Positions 17,897 through 25,605 of a stretch of DNA of 42,900 nt are shown here, one piece after another. A model generated the notes under the pieces. It made no database searches. It worked only from the letters and a program-made list of their open reading frames with translations, and was not told the DNA's origin. Within the stretch, counting starts at the first letter, position 1. Every line of letters begins with the position of its first letter. The stretch is from Candidatus Gastranaerophilales bacterium (GTDB taxonomy: Bacteria; Cyanobacteriota; Vampirovibrionia; Gastranaerophilales; Gastranaerophilaceae): contig CALUSZ010000079.1 in the NCBI GenBank assembly GCA_944323495.1, positions 1 through 42,900 on the forward strand. The letters are read 5' to 3'. Position numbers and translations under genes: made by a program.

Positions 17897-17933
17897 GGGC
17901 AGAGCATTTTATCTGCTCTGCCCGTACGGGCAG
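17897..17933. terminator. Overlapping hairpins between rhodanese and fliR
   Basis: GGGCAGAGCA (17897-17906) pairs perfectly with TGCTCTGCCC (17914-17923) around a 7-base loop. The 3' arm overlaps a perfect 16-base palindrome, CTGCCCGTACGGGCAG (17918-17933), so two mutually exclusive structures are possible. It lies between convergent genes and probably ends both transcripts, although neither strand has a long U run. Confidence 0.6.
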
Positions 17934-18713
17934 CTAATATATTTTTGAAAATGATAAAAAGAATTCAGAAATTACATTTACAAGCATCGGGAGTATCCAA
18001 ATCATTATTGCCGCTCCAAAAACAGGTTTGAACAGGAAGCTTAATTGAAAGACGTTGACCTGCGGAGCTGTTTTTGAAATAACGCCAAGAATTATATCCT
18101 GGCCTAATGTCGCAAGTAAAACCGGAGATGCGATTTGAAGTCCCATATATAAAACATTTGATGTAGTAGTGACCAGATAATCCATATTAATGATTTTTTC
18201 AAGAGGAATGCTGACTGCATAAACCGGAAAAATTTCAAAACTCCTTACCAGAGCGTTTATTAGCCAATAAAATCCGCCTAATTCTATAAAAATTAATATA
18301 CCCAGAAGTGTAACTATGCGGCTTAATATTGATGTCTGGCTGTTAGTTGTCGGATCCATTACCATCGCAGACGACAGCCCCATCTGGGTATTAATCATGT
18401 CTCCGCCGGCTTCTATAGCCAGAATAAGAAGCTGGGCAATATATCCAATTATTGCTCCAACAGCAAAATTCAAGACAATTAATAAAAGCGGTGAAATATC
18501 ACCCGGAGGCATTCCGGGTTTTAATAATGGTGTAAGCACAACTGTCATAATAAATGCAAAAGCAAGTTTTACAAGACCCGCAATCTCTCGGCGGTTAAAA
18601 ACCGGTGCAAATCTTATGAAACCTAGAAGTCTTGCAAACACGATAAAGCCCGCTGAAAACCAGCGTGAGAATTCCGGAAACAATATTGATATCTGACTCA
18701 TCAATTGTTCCAT
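17934..18713 (-). CDS. fliR: Flagellar/type III export gate protein FliR
   Basis: A 259-residue integral membrane protein, normal length for FliR. FSAGFIVFARLLGFIRFAPV opens the first helix. GGDMINTQMGLSSAMVMDP is the most conserved stretch of the family, and the C-terminus ends with the usual hydrophobic helices. With FliP and FliQ it forms the helical export gate inside the basal body. GGAGG 6 bases before the ATG supports the start, which overlaps the preceding small gene by 13 bases, implying translational coupling. flhB and flhA, often next, are not found downstream here; a rhodanese gene converges instead. Confidence 0.95.
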   Translation of the reverse strand: MEQLMSQISILFPEFSRWFSAGFIVFARLLGFIRFAPVFNRREIAGLVKLAFAFIMTVVLTPLLKPGMPPGDISPLLLIVLNFAVGAIIGYIAQLLILAIEAGGDMINTQMGLSSAMVMDPTTNSQTSILSRIVTLLGILIFIELGGFYWLINALVRSFEIFPVYAVSIPLEKIINMDYLVTTTSNVLYMGLQIASPVLLATLGQDIILGVISKTAPQVNVFQLSFLFKPVFGAAIMIWILPMLVNVISEFFLSFSKIY

Positions 18714-19105
18714 ATTTGTCCTCCGCTTAAGCCGAATCCATTTATCCCAGGAGGAGTATCAAGTTCATATTCATAAATTCCCGGCGGTGTATCTATTTCA
18801 AGTATTTCAAATCCGTCTACTTCATCTACCGTAGTTTTTTCTTCTGTAACATTTACATTAAACATAATTTTGTCTTTGTTATTTTTTAAGACACAGAATC
18901 TGGTTTTTCCGGCTTTTAACGGGTGAATAATGAGGGTATTTTTCTCATTCATTATCGTAATAAGCGGATAGACATCTATTATGTCATTATGCTCAATACT
19001 TATATCCGAAAGTCTGCCATTAGTCGTAATAACGCAGTCTTCAAATGCTAAGACGGGAGATACTGCCAATATTAAAAAAAATAATAATATTAAATTTTTT
19101 ATCAT
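18701..19105 (-). CDS. Secreted protein inserted between fliQ and fliR
   Basis: A 134-residue protein with a clear signal peptide (MIKNLILLFFLILAVSPVLA, cleavage after A-x-A near residue 20). The mature part reads as beta strands: DCVITTNGRLSDISIEHND, then NTLIIHPLKAGKTRFCVLKN, then IMFNVNVTEE. This is the pattern of secretin N-terminal or BON-like periplasmic domains (pilus-assembly CpaC type). Two cysteines could form a disulfide. The tail repeats the unit DTPPGI twice and ends in a Gly-rich stretch. GGAG precedes the ATG, and its 3' end overlaps fliR, so it belongs to the operon. I know of no standard flagellar protein in this slot. A periplasmic partner of the export apparatus is the simplest guess. 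Confidence 0.85.
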   Translation of the reverse strand: MIKNLILLFFLILAVSPVLAFEDCVITTNGRLSDISIEHNDIIDVYPLITIMNEKNTLIIHPLKAGKTRFCVLKNNKDKIMFNVNVTEEKTTVDEVDGFEILEIDTPPGIYEYELDTPPGINGFGLSGGQIWNN

Positions 19106-19120
19106 TTATATTTCTCCAAT

Positions 19121-19609
19121 TTATCTGCCCAGCATCTTATTAATCTCAACAAAATTTCCTTTTGGCATTGGTGCCCTCGGTGCCGTATCATATTTAATCT
19201 TTTGAGCCTTATCAATATACGGAACTTTGCCCGGATTTTTCATTATTTCATTTACTGTCGGAGCATCTTTAAAAGAGTCTTTCATTTCGCCTTCAAATGG
19301 CGTAGTATATTTATAATAATCAGCCGGCAGTACGAAAGCATCGTTTTTAGGTACTGTATTAAAAGCAAGCGCAGCCCCTTCCGTAAACAGATTAGTAAGA
19401 AGCTTTATAAACCCCATTCCTCCGATAATTATAACCAGAAACACGGCAAAAATCTTAGGTGCAGCTGCAATTGTTTGTTCTTGCACCTGAGTTACAGCCT
19501 GAATAATACCGACAACCAGACCTATTGCAGCAGCTGTTAGTACGCAGGGCATTGAGATTGCCAGCATTACCATAAAACCTTTTGATAAATATTCAGTTAG
19601 CATTTCCAT
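19121..19609 (-). CDS. fliQ: FliQ export gate protein with long C-terminal extension
   Basis: Residues 1-88 are a normal FliQ: two membrane helices flanking IGLVVGIIQAVTQVQEQT and the APKIFAVFLVIIIGG helix. FliQ builds four copies of the export gate. The family is usually 86-90 residues long, but here the frame continues to 162. The extra 74 residues are soluble, rich in Lys, Pro and Asp, with PADYYKYTTPFEGEMKDSF and a basic end (PRAPMPKGNFVEINKMLGR). No internal start or frameshift explains the extension. It lies 19 bases after fliP and 15 bases before the secreted-protein gene. Confidence 0.92.
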   Translation of the reverse strand: MEMLTEYLSKGFMVMLAISMPCVLTAAAIGLVVGIIQAVTQVQEQTIAAAPKIFAVFLVIIIGGMGFIKLLTNLFTEGAALAFNTVPKNDAFVLPADYYKYTTPFEGEMKDSFKDAPTVNEIMKNPGKVPYIDKAQKIKYDTAPRAPMPKGNFVEINKMLGR

Positions 19610-19627
19610 AGTTATTTTACCTTCTTT

Positions 19628-20266
19628 TTAATTGTAGCTTTGTACGAGCCCCTGAACAATTAATGCCCAGCCGTCAACTGCAATAAATATTAGAAGTTTG
19701 AACGGAAGTGAAATAATTGTCGGTGATAACATGAACATACCCAGTGCAAGCAAGATGTTTGCAACAACAAGGTCAAGTACAATGAATGGAACAAATACTA
19801 CAAATCCAATTTCAAATGCGGTTTTAAGTTCGCTCAAAATATAAGCCGGAGCAACTTCCCAGAGGGTTATATCTTCCGGTGATTTAGGCGGAGTCTTGTG
19901 CTTTAATTCGACAAAGAACGCCAAATCAGTTTCGCGCGTTTGTTTCATCATAAATTCTTTGAGAGGTTTTGAGCCCTCGTCTATTGCTGCAATAAGGTTT
20001 TGATTTTTTTGGTACGGGATAGAGCCTCTTTCATACATCTGCTGGAATACTCCGCCCATTGTGTAGAAAGTAAGAATCATACACAACCCTATTGTAACGA
20101 TTGCAGGCGGGACTTGAACGCCCATTGCGGTTTTAAGAAGCGAAAATACAATCGTAAACCTCAAAAAGCAGGTCATACAGCAAAATACAAACGGCAGAAG
20201 CGAAAAAAGCGTCATTACCGTAAGCATTTGTAAAACCGGGTTCATATCTTTTATTACAGAATCCAT
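19628..20266 (-). CDS. fliP: Flagellar/type III export gate protein FliP
   Basis: A 212-residue membrane protein of the FliP/SctR family. TLFSLLPFVFCCMTCFLRFTIVFSLLKTAMG and the following VPPAIVTIGLCMILTFYTM correspond to the conserved N-terminal core, and ILSELKTAFEIGFVVFVPFIVLDLVVAN to the second helix pair. It forms the pentameric gate with FliQ and FliR. Most flagellar FliP proteins carry a cleaved signal peptide and are about 245 residues; this one lacks it and in that respect resembles the virulence-type SctR. GAGGA precedes the ATG. Confidence 0.95.
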   Translation of the reverse strand: MDSVIKDMNPVLQMLTVMTLFSLLPFVFCCMTCFLRFTIVFSLLKTAMGVQVPPAIVTIGLCMILTFYTMGGVFQQMYERGSIPYQKNQNLIAAIDEGSKPLKEFMMKQTRETDLAFFVELKHKTPPKSPEDITLWEVAPAYILSELKTAFEIGFVVFVPFIVLDLVVANILLALGMFMLSPTIISLPFKLLIFIAVDGWALIVQGLVQSYN

Positions 20267-20288
20267 AATTATTATCCTCTTTTTCGGG

Positions 20289-20717
20289 TTAAACCCTCAT
20301 TTTGTCCATTAGGTTACGCATAACCGATTTGTCATTTTGTTTATGAAGCAAACTTGATTTTATCTCGACGTTTGATCTATCCATATAGCTTGGTTTTGCA
20401 AGATTTTGCATTGTCTGCTGGAAAGTCTCTTTTGGTGAGATTTCCGGTGGCTGAATATCTTCGGCCTGAGCGCCTGTATCAAGTTTAGAGATAAGACTTG
20501 TACTATTAACATCTCCTGCGATCAAGAATTTCTCTTTTCCTGCTGATACAATGTAGAGCGTTTTTCTCGGAGCAAGTGATATTGTATCAAGTATTTTTAA
20601 ATATTTTGATTTATTGCCTATACCTTGAGATGTTGCACTTTTGAAGATTAAAAGCGCAATCACAATGACACCGACCATTGCAAGTGTATAGACCATAAAA
20701 TTTGCTAAATATCCCAT
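20289..20717 (-). CDS. fliO: FliO-like flagellar assembly protein
   Basis: A 142-residue protein with one N-terminal membrane helix (about 8-26) and a cytoplasmic domain. KYLKILDTISLAPRKTLYIVSAG followed by EKFLIAGD is the conserved FliO pattern (L-x-P-x-x-S/T-L-x-L-V-x-V-G...L-L-G). FliO helps FliP fold and oligomerise. The C-terminal half is Gln/Lys-rich and poorly conserved. Its position just before fliP matches the standard order fliN/Y-fliO-fliP-fliQ-fliR. Confidence 0.88.
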   Translation of the reverse strand: MGYLANFMVYTLAMVGVIVIALLIFKSATSQGIGNKSKYLKILDTISLAPRKTLYIVSAGKEKFLIAGDVNSTSLISKLDTGAQAEDIQPPEISPKETFQQTMQNLAKPSYMDRSNVEIKSSLLHKQNDKSVMRNLMDKMRV

Positions 20718-20760
20718 AATACTACCCTCGTCTTTTTAATTAATTATTTTTTGTTCAAAG

Positions 20761-21867
20761 TCAAGCCTGCGGAGCGTTTTCTTCTACTTCAAAATCGCTG
20801 TAGTCAAAATCTTCACCGCTGTTTTCTGCCGGAGCTTCCGGCGCAGCTTCACCTGCCGGCGCAGAACTTTGAGGAGCTTTATCAGAATCGTTTACTTTTT
20901 CTATTCTGACTCCGAAGCGGTCGTTAATTATAACAAGCTCTCCTGATGCTACAAGCTTTCCGCCGACTTTTAGTGAAACTTTATTATCATAAACCGAGCA
21001 CAAATCAACGATTAAACCTTCTTCTATACTTTTTAACTCACCTAAAGTGACTTTAACTTTATCAAACTCAGCAGACATATCCACCTGAATACTATCCCAC
21101 AAATTTGTATTTGCATTATCCTCCATACTGCCTCCTCCGCTCGTATCATAAGGTTCTATTATTTTTATATTAGGTTTTACCTGAAATTTTTGTACAATGT
21201 TTTCGCATACAAGTGTCATCTCAGAAGAATTGCTGTTTTCAAAAACGACAATATCTCCGACATCAAGTCTTTTTATATCTGCAACCGGAAAAGTTGTCGT
21301 TCCCAAAATAAGATTAACTTCAACCGGACTGTTTGCAAAATCTTTATCCTCAAATCGGCGCTCCTTAGGCTCCAACTCTTTGGGCGATAGAATATCTTTA
21401 GGAACCGAAATAATAAATTTTGCAGCAGTATCAGAGATTTCGCTTTTCACAAAATATGTAAGGTGCAGGATTTCATTGTAACGCCTGTGCGGCTCAATTG
21501 TAAAATTCGGGGCTAAAGATTCGTATAAAAAATCATTGAATGCTGTTATAATTCTTGCTTCGAGCTCCGTTACCTCTGTTAAATCGAACCTGCGGTTGTT
21601 TTTCCCGAGAACTTTATCCAAAATCACATTGATAGCATCTTGCGATATTCTTATATAAACGTCATTTTTAGCATTAATCTTGACTTTGGTAACAAAAAAT
21701 GTGTCGTTTTGTGAAAGTACATTCATATTAGTGCTGACAGACATCAGCTTGTATTCAAATCCGTCAAAAAAGAACTCGCTGCTGCAATTTTTGACAACAG
21801 GCGTGAAAACTGAATCAAGCCACGCAAATTGTTTATATAATTCGTCAAAAAATATAGAGTTTATCAT
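20761..21867 (-). CDS. Two-SpoA switch protein (FliY/FliM-FliN or SctQ-like)
   Basis: A 368-residue protein. Residues 1-165 resemble the middle domain of FliM/SctQ (DVYIRISQDAINVILDKVLG, then FDLTEVTELEARIITAFNDF). A first SpoA domain spans about 180-235 (SPVEVNLILGTTTFPVADI... LDVGDIV), and a second about 255-325 (VKVTLGELKSIEEGLIVDL ... VIINDRFGVRIEKV), which is the FliN part. An acidic Ala/Pro tail ends it. The architecture fits the cytoplasmic ring that sorts export substrates and, in flagella, switches rotation. I see no CheC-type phosphatase motif. The start is ATG 21867, with a weak ribosome site. Met248, just before the second SpoA domain, has a very strong ribosome site and may start a second product. 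First gene of the export operon. Confidence 0.88.
   Translation of the reverse strand: MINSIFFDELYKQFAWLDSVFTPVVKNCSSEFFFDGFEYKLMSVSTNMNVLSQNDTFFVTKVKINAKNDVYIRISQDAINVILDKVLGKNNRRFDLTEVTELEARIITAFNDFLYESLAPNFTIEPHRRYNEILHLTYFVKSEISDTAAKFIISVPKDILSPKELEPKERRFEDKDFANSPVEVNLILGTTTFPVADIKRLDVGDIVVFENSNSSEMTLVCENIVQKFQVKPNIKIIEPYDTSGGGSMEDNANTNLWDSIQVDMSAEFDKVKVTLGELKSIEEGLIVDLCSVYDNKVSLKVGGKLVASGELVIINDRFGVRIEKVNDSDKAPQSSAPAGEAAPEAPAENSGEDFDYSDFEVEENAPQA
21127..21138 (-). promoter_or_regulatory. Internal ribosome binding site for a FliN-like product
   Basis: Read on the minus strand, GGAGGAGG, then CAGT, then in-frame ATG at 21126. Taking the first GGAGG as core, the spacing to ATG is 7 bases, which is optimal. 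Initiation here would make a 121-residue protein (20761-21126) containing the second SpoA domain alone. The annotated start of the full gene has a much weaker site. Confidence 0.7.
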
Positions 21868-21969
21868 ACACAAAAGAGCCCTTTTTTACCTTTTATCAGG
21901 CATACTTACCTACTCTATACTAAATGATTTTGTTTATGAACACATCAACTGTTTAGAGGAATTTTTCTA

Positions 21970-23082
21970 TTATAGGCTTTTTAATAATTTTGTAATCTCT
22001 TCTGCTGCATTAAATTTTGCAAGATGTGAGGCATTTTGTTTCAAATAATTCATTTTTATGGGGTTATCCAAAAGCTCGACAATTTTTTCCCGTAATGTAT
22101 TAGGCTCTAAATCTTTATCCTCAATATAAATACAAGCTCCCATATCAAGAAGATATTTTGCATTAATTCTCTGGTGATTAGCTGCCGCATACGGAAATGG
22201 TATCAAAATAGGCGCAGTCTCTGAAGCGCAAATCTCTGAGATACTCAACGAGCCTGCTCGTGAAACTACTATATCGCTTGATTTTAGAACAGAAATCATA
22301 TCATCAAAATAAGGTTTGATTATTATGTTTTTATCCTGTTCATAAGCAGGATAAATTTGTTGAATTCTTTCAATTACCTCTGAAAAATTCTTTTTTCCTG
22401 TCTGGAAAATCACCTGCAAGTTTAATTCCTGCGAGAGTTCTTTTATAAGCTCTATTGTTGTATTATTAATAGACTTAGCCCCTTGAGAACCGCCCATAAT
22501 ACAGAGGGTAAGCTTATTTGATGCTAATCCCATATTAGCGGAAGCTTCCGATTTTGTAAGAGTCTTAAACCCTTCCCTTATCGGGTTTCCTGTAATCACC
22601 GTATGCTTGTTTGGAATAAACCTTTTAGCATTTTCAAACGCAAGTGTTACATACTTAGCGCGTTTTGAAAGCCTTCTTGTAACAAGTCCGGGCATTGCAT
22701 CGCAATCATGCATTATATACGGGGTTTTGGTTATAATGCAGGCAAAAATCATCGGAGCCGATACATACCCTCCGGTTGCAAAAACAGCTTCCGGTTTGTA
22801 TTTTTTTATGTATCTTACTGATCTAATAATCGCTTTTACAAGTTTTACACCCCAGAAGAAAAATTTAGGGTTAAGTTTTCTTGGCATACCCGAAACGCTT
22901 ACATGCAGGAATTTGTATCCTTTTTTTGATGCGAGTTCAAACTCCATATTCCGCTTGTTTCCTACATAAAATACCTTATCTCCGCCTTCTGTAAGCATAT
23001 CAGCCACAGCCATTGCTGGATAAATGTGTCCTCCGGTGCCTCCGCCGGTTACAAAATATTTGTTATTGTATATTTCTGACAT
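21970..23082 (-). CDS. murG: UDP-GlcNAc:lipid I N-acetylglucosaminyltransferase
   Basis: Adds GlcNAc to lipid I to make lipid II at the inner face of the membrane. GGGTGGHIYPAMAVADML near the N-terminus is the lipid-binding G-loop; CIMGGSQGAKSIN is the second glycine-rich loop; SRAGSLSISEICA and FPYAAANHQRINAKYL are the donor-binding region. The start at ATG 23082 overlaps the end of ftsW by 20 bases. Length (about 370 residues) is normal. Last gene of murD-ftsW-murG; the gap of about 100 bases before the export operon may hold that operon's promoter. Confidence 0.96.
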   Translation of the reverse strand: MSEIYNNKYFVTGGGTGGHIYPAMAVADMLTEGGDKVFYVGNKRNMEFELASKKGYKFLHVSVSGMPRKLNPKFFFWGVKLVKAIIRSVRYIKKYKPEAVFATGGYVSAPMIFACIITKTPYIMHDCDAMPGLVTRRLSKRAKYVTLAFENAKRFIPNKHTVITGNPIREGFKTLTKSEASANMGLASNKLTLCIMGGSQGAKSINNTTIELIKELSQELNLQVIFQTGKKNFSEVIERIQQIYPAYEQDKNIIIKPYFDDMISVLKSSDIVVSRAGSLSISEICASETAPILIPFPYAAANHQRINAKYLLDMGACIYIEDKDLEPNTLREKIVELLDNPIKMNYLKQNASHLAKFNAAEEITKLLKSL

Positions 23083-24220
23083 TACCAAACCTTACCCTTT
23101 TAACATTATCTTTTGAAATATTTAATAGGATTCCTATCATCCACAAAGAAACCATAATAGAAGATCCGCCGTAACTTATGAACGGCATAGGAACACCGGT
23201 TGCAGGAACAAAAGAGCTTGCAACCCACATATTTAAAAATCCTTGAAAACATATAGAGAAAGTTAAGCCTAAAGCAAGGAGTTTTCCGTACATATCCTGA
23301 CACTTAACCGCAATAATAAATCCTCTTTGAAGTATTGTCCAGAAAAGACAGATAATCAACAAGCACCCTATAAAACCGTGTTCTTCCCCTATTACCGCGA
23401 ATATAAAGTCCGTATGAGCTTCCGGAAGCCAGGCAAGTTTTTGTTTAGAACTTCCGTACCCTACGCCGTATAATCCGCCGGAAGCAAATGCTACAAGCGA
23501 TTGAATAATATTATATCCCGCACCCAGAGGATCTGCCTCCGGGTGAAGCCAGGTTGTTATTCTTGAAGATTGATATCCCTTTAAACCTTTTAACAGCAGC
23601 AATGGTATCATCAAAGCCCCGCCTCCGACAATCAGCTGCCAGGAGCCACCGGCACAAATATAGATAGCAACAGATGTGGCAAGCAAAAGAAGTACCATAC
23701 TCAAATTCGGCTGGGTAAAAATCAGTGCAACCATAATAAGTATAGGGATAAACGCTGTTACAATTTTATTATTATCCCAAATATTTGCATCTCTATAAAA
23801 AACTCCGGCTAAAAGCATAACAACAGCCGGTTTTGCAAACTCTGACGGCTGCAGGCTCAAAGGGCCCAGATTAATCCATCTTTGTGCTCCGTTTACTGTA
23901 ACACCTGCAACTTTTACAAGAATGAGCATTATAATGACAAATACTGCAAAAGGAAGAGTATATGTCATTAATTTTTTATAATGAAAATTTGATAAAAATT
24001 TTAAACCTATAATTCCGACAATCACTCCAAATAACTGCTGGAGAAGAAATCTTGCAGGATTAACTCCCATTTCCACACACTTGGGAGCGCTTGCTGAAAA
24101 TATTGACATAAGCCCGATTACAACGAGAAATATTACAGCAATCATAAGCGGTCTGTCTGACTGCATGTTTTGTGTACTCATTCTTCTGCTGTCATCAATA
24201 TTATTGTTTAGATAAGACAT
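23063..24220 (-). CDS. ftsW: FtsW lipid II polymerase (SEDS family)
   Basis: A multi-span SEDS glycosyltransferase that polymerises septal peptidoglycan. WINLGPLSLQPSEFAKPAVVMLLAG and the loop WLPEAHTDFIFAVIGEEHGFIG are family signatures; ATGVPMPFISYGGSSIM near the C-terminus is the FtsW/RodA end motif. The context, between murD and murG, points to FtsW rather than RodA. The start is uncertain: ATG 24220 overlaps murD by 20 bases, while ATG 24181 gives a 20-base gap. No clear ribosome site decides between them. Confidence 0.94.
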   Translation of the reverse strand: MSYLNNNIDDSRRMSTQNMQSDRPLMIAVIFLVVIGLMSIFSASAPKCVEMGVNPARFLLQQLFGVIVGIIGLKFLSNFHYKKLMTYTLPFAVFVIIMLILVKVAGVTVNGAQRWINLGPLSLQPSEFAKPAVVMLLAGVFYRDANIWDNNKIVTAFIPILIMVALIFTQPNLSMVLLLLATSVAIYICAGGSWQLIVGGGALMIPLLLLKGLKGYQSSRITTWLHPEADPLGAGYNIIQSLVAFASGGLYGVGYGSSKQKLAWLPEAHTDFIFAVIGEEHGFIGCLLIICLFWTILQRGFIIAVKCQDMYGKLLALGLTFSICFQGFLNMWVASSFVPATGVPMPFISYGGSSIMVSLWMIGILLNISKDNVKRVRFGNVRNIQ

Positions 24221-25520
24221 ACTCTTTAAAGACATCTCCTCTGTGTTCATAGCTTCTGAACATATCGAAACTTGCACATGCAGGTGAAAGCAGGATTACA
24301 TCCGGTTTTAAGCTGATTGCTTTATCAACTGCTTCCTCAAGCGTGTGTTCTTTTATTATATTACTAAAACCGTTTTTTAAAAGATTTTCCTCAAATCTTT
24401 CTGTCGCTTCACCAATCAGAAGTACTGTTTTAATATGCTTATTAATAGATTGGCACATCTGGGTTAGATCAGTCATTTTATCCCGTCCTCCAAGGATAAG
24501 CGCAACGTCCTGATTATTAAAAGAATCAATTGCGACAATCGAAGCTTCCGGATTAGTAGCTTTTGAATCGTTATAAAAAGTTATACCTCTCCATTCCCTG
24601 ACTTTTTCAAGCCGATGCTCAGGAGCCTTAAATGTCATTATGCGCTCTTTTATATCTTCGCTACTCATACCGAGTAGCTTTGCAACGATTATTCCGCACA
24701 TAATATTCTGGTAATTGTGATGCCCTACAAGAGGGCAGTCTTTGAGAGAGATAATTTTTTCTCCCCTGTAAAAAATAGCCTCATCCTTTATTCCGCAATC
24801 ATTTTTATCATCGAAAAATATAACGTTTTTGCATTTGTCGGCAAACTCTTTTAATCTTTCGTCATTTGCATTCAAAACCGCGAATTCAGGCTCCTGGGGC
24901 GGAAGAAATATTTTAGCCTTTGCATTAAAATAATTTTCTAATCCGCCGTGCCAGTCAATATGGTCAGGCGTGAAATTTGTCCAGCAGGCGATTTTTGCCC
25001 TGAAATTTTCTGTCATCTGCGCCTGATAAGAACTTATTTCACACACAAGAAAATCATGTTTTTCATCTGCAAGAGAAGATGGCGGAACTCCTATATTTCC
25101 GCATACAGGTGCTGAAAAATTCTTTGATAGAATATGAGATACAAGCGCCGTTGTTGTTGTTTTACCGTTTGTTCCGGTTATTGCAATGAAAGGTGTTTTA
25201 GTATTTAAGTATGCAAACTCTATTTCTGAAATTATCTTGATATTTTTATTATTCAGCCTCTGAAAGATTTCGGACTTAGGCGGGATTCCCGGACTTGATA
25301 CAGCAAAAGAAGAGCCTTCAATAAATTCTTCACTATGCCCGCCGCATTCAATCTTAATCCCTTGAGCTTTAAGATTTGTTATTAAGCTGCGAAATTCTTC
25401 CCTGATTTCATCTTCTTTTTTTGATTCTGTTATATAAACATCATACCCTTTGTTTACAGCAAGTATAGATGCGGCAACACCGCTTTTTGACAAGCCTAAA
25501 ACTAAAACTTTTTCTTTCAT
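24201..25520 (-). CDS. murD: UDP-MurNAc-L-Ala:D-Glu ligase
   Basis: ATP-dependent addition of D-glutamate to UDP-MurNAc-L-alanine in the cytoplasm. The N-terminal Rossmann-like domain starts KVLVLGLSKSGVAASILA. The ATP loop is AITGTNGKTTTTALVSHIL. YNDSKATNPEAS, HRLEKV and ILGGRDKMTDLTQM are Mur ligase family positions. At 439 residues it has normal length. The ATG of 25520 lies about 55 bases after a terminator hairpin, so it probably starts the murD-ftsW-murG operon with its own promoter. The 3' end overlaps ftsW. Confidence 0.97.
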   Translation of the reverse strand: MKEKVLVLGLSKSGVAASILAVNKGYDVYITESKKEDEIREEFRSLITNLKAQGIKIECGGHSEEFIEGSSFAVSSPGIPPKSEIFQRLNNKNIKIISEIEFAYLNTKTPFIAITGTNGKTTTTALVSHILSKNFSAPVCGNIGVPPSSLADEKHDFLVCEISSYQAQMTENFRAKIACWTNFTPDHIDWHGGLENYFNAKAKIFLPPQEPEFAVLNANDERLKEFADKCKNVIFFDDKNDCGIKDEAIFYRGEKIISLKDCPLVGHHNYQNIMCGIIVAKLLGMSSEDIKERIMTFKAPEHRLEKVREWRGITFYNDSKATNPEASIVAIDSFNNQDVALILGGRDKMTDLTQMCQSINKHIKTVLLIGEATERFEENLLKNGFSNIIKEHTLEEAVDKAISLKPDVILLSPACASFDMFRSYEHRGDVFKEYVLSKQ

Positions 25521-25574
25521 ACCGTACTCTCCAACCAGTTTAATTTTATATTAAACAAGAGAGAAAATAAATAG

Positions 25575-25603
25575 AAAAGGTGCGTTTTGATTACGCACCT
25601 TTT
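25575..25603 (-). terminator. Rho-independent terminator after the GGDEF gene
   Basis: An 11-base perfect stem, AAAAGGTGCGT / ACGCACCTTTT, with a 7-base loop. On the minus strand it is followed by a T-rich tail. It begins 3 bases past the stop of the GGDEF gene and separates it from murD. Confidence 0.85.
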
Positions 25604-25605
25604 TG

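Noticed and set aside
21893..21901. GCCTGATAA upstream of the export operon as a sigma-28 -10 element
   Set aside because: An extra T breaks GCCGATAA and no TAAA lies at the right distance.
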